Program-made: the position numbers and the translations under genes
The notes under the pieces: generated by a model
The model's input: the letters and a program-made list of their open reading frames with translations, nothing else
What the model was told of the DNA's origin: nothing
The model's database searches: none
In this document: positions 32,892-35,744 of the stretch, piece after piece
How the letters are laid out: the number at the start of each line of letters is the position of its first letter
Numbering within the stretch: the stretch's first letter is position 1
Assembly: GCF_900021155.1 (NCBI RefSeq)
Contig: NZ_FCNT01000030.1
Span: 1 to 35,744 of the forward strand
Length of the DNA: 35,744 nt
DNA from: Alistipes sp. CHKCI003
Lineage (GTDB): Bacteria > Bacteroidota > Bacteroidia > Bacteroidales > Rikenellaceae
Direction: 5' to 3'

Positions 32892-34922
32892 ATGAAACGC
32901 TGCATCGCAACTCTAACGCTGCTGCTGGCCGCTCTCTCGGCGTCGGGGCGCACCGTCTACCCCCTCAACGAGGGTTGGCGTTTCTTCTTCAGGCACGAGA
33001 ACAGCAGCGACAACGCCCGCATCGTCTCGCTGCCTCACACGTGGGACACCGACATCACGGGAAGCGGAGTTTTCCTTCGGACGACGGGAACCTACCTGAA
33101 CGAAATCTTCATTCCCGCGGAGTGGAAGGGCAAACGGCTCTTCCTGAAGTTCTACGGGGCGCAGAGCGTCGCCGATCTCTTCGTCAACGGCCGCCATGCG
33201 GGCGAGCACCGCGGCGGAGCCACGGCTTTCGTCTTCGAAATCACGGACAAAGTCCGCTGCGGCGCGGCGAACGACCTGCGCGTCGACGTGAGCAACACGT
33301 GGCAGAACGACGTGCTTCCCACTTCGTCCGACCACAACCTCTACGGCGGCCTCTACCGCGAAGCGGAACTGATCCTGACCGACCGGACCGCCGTAACGCC
33401 GGACTATTACGGTGCCGACGGCCTCGTGATCCGCCCCAAATCGGTTACGGACGACCGGGTCGAAGCCGAGGCGGAGATCCGGCTCCTCGCGGCACCGGGG
33501 GCGGGAAGCTGCAACCTTTCGCTCGAAATCACGGCGCCGGACGGCTACCGCGCCCTGCTGCGCAGCCAGAAGGCGAAACTCGACGGGAAACCCGTAACGA
33601 TCCCCTTCGCACTGGACGATCCCGTGTTGTGGGAGCCCGAAAGCCCGGCGCTCTACACGCTGACGGTGCGGGTGGAGGAGGGCGACGCCCGCGACTCGGT
33701 GAGCATCCGCACAGGATTCCGCGACATCCGCGTAACGGCGGACGGAGGCTTGCGGATCAACGGGCGCAGATTCGCCGTCAAAGGCGTCTCGCTCTACCAC
33801 GACAACCTCGTCTCGGGAGGCGCTCCGACACGGGCCGACTACGACGCGGACCTCGCCTTCGTGCGCGAACTGGGCGCCAACGCCGTGCGTTCCGCAGGCA
33901 TGCCCCACGGACAATACTTCTACGACCGGTGCGACAGCGAAGGGCTGCTGGCGTGGATCGAACTGCCTTTTCTGCGCGCGCCCTTTCTGGGCGACGTGGA
34001 CTATTACGCCACGCCGCGGTTCGAGCAGAACGGACGCCGCCAGCTGTGCGAGCTGATCGCACAGCACATCAACCATCCGTCGGTGGCGATGTGGGGCATC
34101 TTCTCCTGTCTGTGGACGCGGGGAGACGATCCCGATGCCTATGTCCGCTCGCTCGACGGCGAAGCCCGCCGCATGGACCCTTCGCGCCCGACGGTGGCTT
34201 GCAGCAACCGGAACGGCGAGATCAACTTCATCACCGATCTCATCGTCTGGCAGCAGAACGTCGGATGGGACAAGGGATCGCCCGAAGACGTGAAGGTGTG
34301 GAGCGCGCTGATGCGCAAGAACTGGAGCCGCCTGCGTTCGGGCGTCGCCTACGGCAACGAAGGGATGACCGGACACCGCAGCACCGAAGCGCATCCGGCG
34401 CCGGACATTAACTGGCTGCCGGAGAGCCGCCAGACCCGATTCCACGAAAGCTACGCGAAGCATCTGGACGGCGATTCGCTCTTCTGGGGCGTCTGGATCA
34501 ACAACCTCTTCGACTTCGGGTCGGCACGGCGTCCCTACGGGATCAACGCCTCGGGGCTCGTTACGCTCGACCGCCGCGAACGCAAGGACGCATTCTACCT
34601 CTACAAGGCGCTCTGGAACCGGCGCGAACCCACGCTCCGCATCGCCGACAGACGGCGCCGGATGCAGGCCGGGGAACCGCAGCAGTTCCGGATCTACGCC
34701 CAGCAGATGCCCGTGCTCACGGTCGCCGGCGACACGGTGAGGGTCCGCGAATGGGCTCCCTGCCAATATCTTTCGGACACGGTAACGATCAGCGGTCCGT
34801 GTACGGTGGTGGCCACGGCGGGCGGTCTTGCGGACAGCGCGGAGATCAGGGCAGGCAGCGTCTTAAGAGTGCGGCCGCAGCAGGTCCCTCTGCGAAGAGG
34901 AGGTCCGCAGCAGACAAATTAG
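32892..34922 (+). CDS. Secreted GH2-family protein, probable pseudoenzyme
   Basis: The 676-residue protein has a signal peptide (MKRCIATLTLLLAALSASG, residues 1-19). A GH2 jelly-roll domain follows (about 20-190: YPLNEGWRFF, LPHTWD, ADLFVNGRHAGEHRGGATAF), then an immunoglobulin-like domain and a TIM barrel from about 310. Family marks near the end of the barrel are WGVWINNLFDFGSARR and GLVTLDRRERKDAFYLYKALWN. In active relatives the acid/base motif reads HPS...WG.FNEL; here it is HPSVAMWGIFSCLW, with Ser405-Cys406 in place of Asn-Glu. The nucleophile motif SEYG is replaced by VAYG (Ala486). Both glutamates therefore appear lost, so it may bind rather than cleave glycan. It is divergent from the XRE regulator. 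Its last 77 nt overlap the wbqC-family gene on the other strand. Confidence 0.88.
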   Translation: MKRCIATLTLLLAALSASGRTVYPLNEGWRFFFRHENSSDNARIVSLPHTWDTDITGSGVFLRTTGTYLNEIFIPAEWKGKRLFLKFYGAQSVADLFVNGRHAGEHRGGATAFVFEITDKVRCGAANDLRVDVSNTWQNDVLPTSSDHNLYGGLYREAELILTDRTAVTPDYYGADGLVIRPKSVTDDRVEAEAEIRLLAAPGAGSCNLSLEITAPDGYRALLRSQKAKLDGKPVTIPFALDDPVLWEPESPALYTLTVRVEEGDARDSVSIRTGFRDIRVTADGGLRINGRRFAVKGVSLYHDNLVSGGAPTRADYDADLAFVRELGANAVRSAGMPHGQYFYDRCDSEGLLAWIELPFLRAPFLGDVDYYATPRFEQNGRRQLCELIAQHINHPSVAMWGIFSCLWTRGDDPDAYVRSLDGEARRMDPSRPTVACSNRNGEINFITDLIVWQQNVGWDKGSPEDVKVWSALMRKNWSRLRSGVAYGNEGMTGHRSTEAHPAPDINWLPESRQTRFHESYAKHLDGDSLFWGVWINNLFDFGSARRPYGINASGLVTLDRRERKDAFYLYKALWNRREPTLRIADRRRRMQAGEPQQFRIYAQQMPVLTVAGDTVRVREWAPCQYLSDTVTISGPCTVVATAGGLADSAEIRAGSVLRVRPQQVPLRRGGPQQTN

Positions 34923-35445
34923 GCACGAAGGGCAACCGGTCGGCGAAAACCTGCACGTAAGGCTCGGGCGAGAAGTCCGGGCCTTGCGCGTGTCGGGGCC
35001 GCAGGTCCAGATCGTCCGGGGCGGCCTCCACATAACGCTCCGAAAACAGGGGCTCGGGCACGCCCATGAGGCCGCACATCAGACGGAGCAATTCGCAGTC
35101 GTAGTCCACGAGGAACCCGTATCCGGTGCGGTAGAAAGGTTCGAATCGGGGAGCGTAGTGCTCGAAATAGGGCGACGCCCTGTAAGAGGCGACCAGCGCG
35201 CCCCAATGTTGGTGCTGCCAGCGCTTCGAGTAGTCGATCCGCACGTCGCGCATCGGCGTGCGCGGCCGGTCGGCGTGTGCGACATGCACGGTGAGTTCCA
35301 TCGCTCCGTCGCAGGCGAGGATGCGGGTGCGGTTGCGCACCGAGCGTTTCACGAAATGTTCGCCCAAGTCGACCACGCAGTCCCCGCGCAGCAGGCGGGC
35401 GAAATACTCGACCGAACCGAGGTATGCGAGCGGCAGAATCGTCAT
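34846..35445 (-). CDS. WbqC family protein
   Basis: The 199-residue protein matches the WbqC-like family: an N-terminal ILPLAYLGSVEYFARLL, the central YSKRWQHQHWGALVASYRASPYFEHY, and the C-terminal PNLSAADLLFAEGP that ends the family. The fold and reaction are uncertain; relatives occur in polysaccharide loci and near signal peptidase genes in Bacteroidota (family knowledge). The ATG at 35445 is chosen because the upstream in-frame extension is Arg/Pro-rich and unlike the family. Its 3' end overlaps the convergent GH2 gene by 77 nt, so little room is left for terminators. No promoter is visible, so it probably depends on an upstream gene outside the window. Confidence 0.85.
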   Translation of the reverse strand: MTILPLAYLGSVEYFARLLRGDCVVDLGEHFVKRSVRNRTRILACDGAMELTVHVAHADRPRTPMRDVRIDYSKRWQHQHWGALVASYRASPYFEHYAPRFEPFYRTGYGFLVDYDCELLRLMCGLMGVPEPLFSERYVEAAPDDLDLRPRHAQGPDFSPEPYVQVFADRLPFVPNLSAADLLFAEGPAAAALLRRCLP

Positions 35446-35744
35446 GTCATCCCTCGGTGCTTGTAGTTTCTTTTGCGGGAGCCTCTGCGGAACGGCCGGC
35501 GCCCGTTTCCGAAGTACGGGCCCCACGCTCTGCCGGAGCCGGGGGACGGGACGGCACCGAACGCCCCGAGACGGCTCCGCCGGCCGACAGCGGTACGACG
35601 GCTCCCGCCGAATTGGCCGCCGAATCGCAAACCCCCGCGGCAGACCTCTCCGCCGCAGGGGCCGCCGCAGGGACATCGCCGCCCGCCGAACCGCCCGCCG
35701 TGCGGTCCTCGCTCTTGGCGGGAGCGACCGCATCCGGGACTTAC
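35446..35744. other. Upstream of wbqC at window edge, coding status unresolved
   Basis: Two minus-strand frames besides the wbqC frame are open for nearly the whole stretch. One is an Ala/Glu/Ser-rich frame ending in TGA at 35449-35447, one base before the wbqC ATG, and it has an in-frame TAA at 35743-35741. The other is a Gly/Arg/Cys-rich frame open to the edge and ending in ATGA overlap with wbqC (TGA 35444-35442). The first resembles the Ala-rich tails of other proteins here but lacks a start. I cannot choose, and call no gene. A signal peptidase gene upstream would be typical for Bacteroidota but is not visible. Confidence 0.4.

Noticed and set aside
32706..32910. Longer N-terminus for the XRE regulator
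   Set aside because: The extra residues run through the AT-rich palindromic promoter region and do not belong to the helix-turn-helix fold.
1..35744. CRISPR arrays, tRNA or rRNA genes, phage or integrase genes
   Set aside because: No regularly spaced repeats, no cloverleaf with a CCA-type end, no rRNA signature and no recombinase motifs were seen on either strand.

Overview
The window looks like chromosomal DNA of a GC-rich Bacteroidales species, most like Alistipes or another member of the Rikenellaceae. This rests on protein families typical of Bacteroidota (DUF3078, WbqC-like, the GT3–GT35 glycogen fusion, GH57 amylase next to a GT4 synthase-like enzyme). It also rests on repeated promoters of the Bacteroidota type (TTTG, about 19-21 bases, TAnnTTTG), seen upstream of at least six genes. 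No phage, integrase, CRISPR array, rRNA or tRNA gene was recognised.

Layout. Positions 385-9745 (minus strand) hold a storage-polysaccharide block: a 1416-residue glycogen synthase/alpha-glucan phosphorylase fusion, a debranching enzyme, a GT4 synthase-like glycosyltransferase and a GH57 glucanohydrolase. Together they can build, trim and mobilise alpha-1,4/1,6-glucan. Positions 9868-13942 (minus) carry an AraC regulator coupled to hemW, a diacylglycerol-kinase-type lipid kinase and the flavinyltransferase ApbE, with a 24-bp hairpin between the last two. rpsO and pnp (plus) follow in the conserved order, separated by a strong hairpin. Next come an abundant-looking OmpA/TPR lipoprotein and deoC. 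Positions 20619-23827 (minus) form an operon of a DUF3078 protein, an S41 processing protease and a small membrane-anchored protein, divergent from nfo (plus). A Dxs-family enzyme (minus) lies at 25289-27052.

Positions 27053-28501 are about 1.45 kb without a convincing protein gene, but with several structures: a candidate dxs promoter with paired direct repeats, a long rod-like RNA that resembles 6S RNA, a clear intrinsic terminator, and a 103-bp element with imperfect terminal inverted repeats. A class III aminotransferase, trmH, rsgA and a cvpA-family gene follow (minus). The window ends with a 69-residue XRE repressor, divergent from a secreted GH2 protein whose catalytic glutamates appear replaced, and a WbqC-family gene whose 3' end overlaps the GH2 gene.

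The items most worth following are the 6S-like RNA, the apparently catalytically dead GH2 protein beside its operator-rich XRE partner, and the Dxs paralogue lacking substrate-phosphate-binding arginines. Everything was read by eye; no database or folding search was run.
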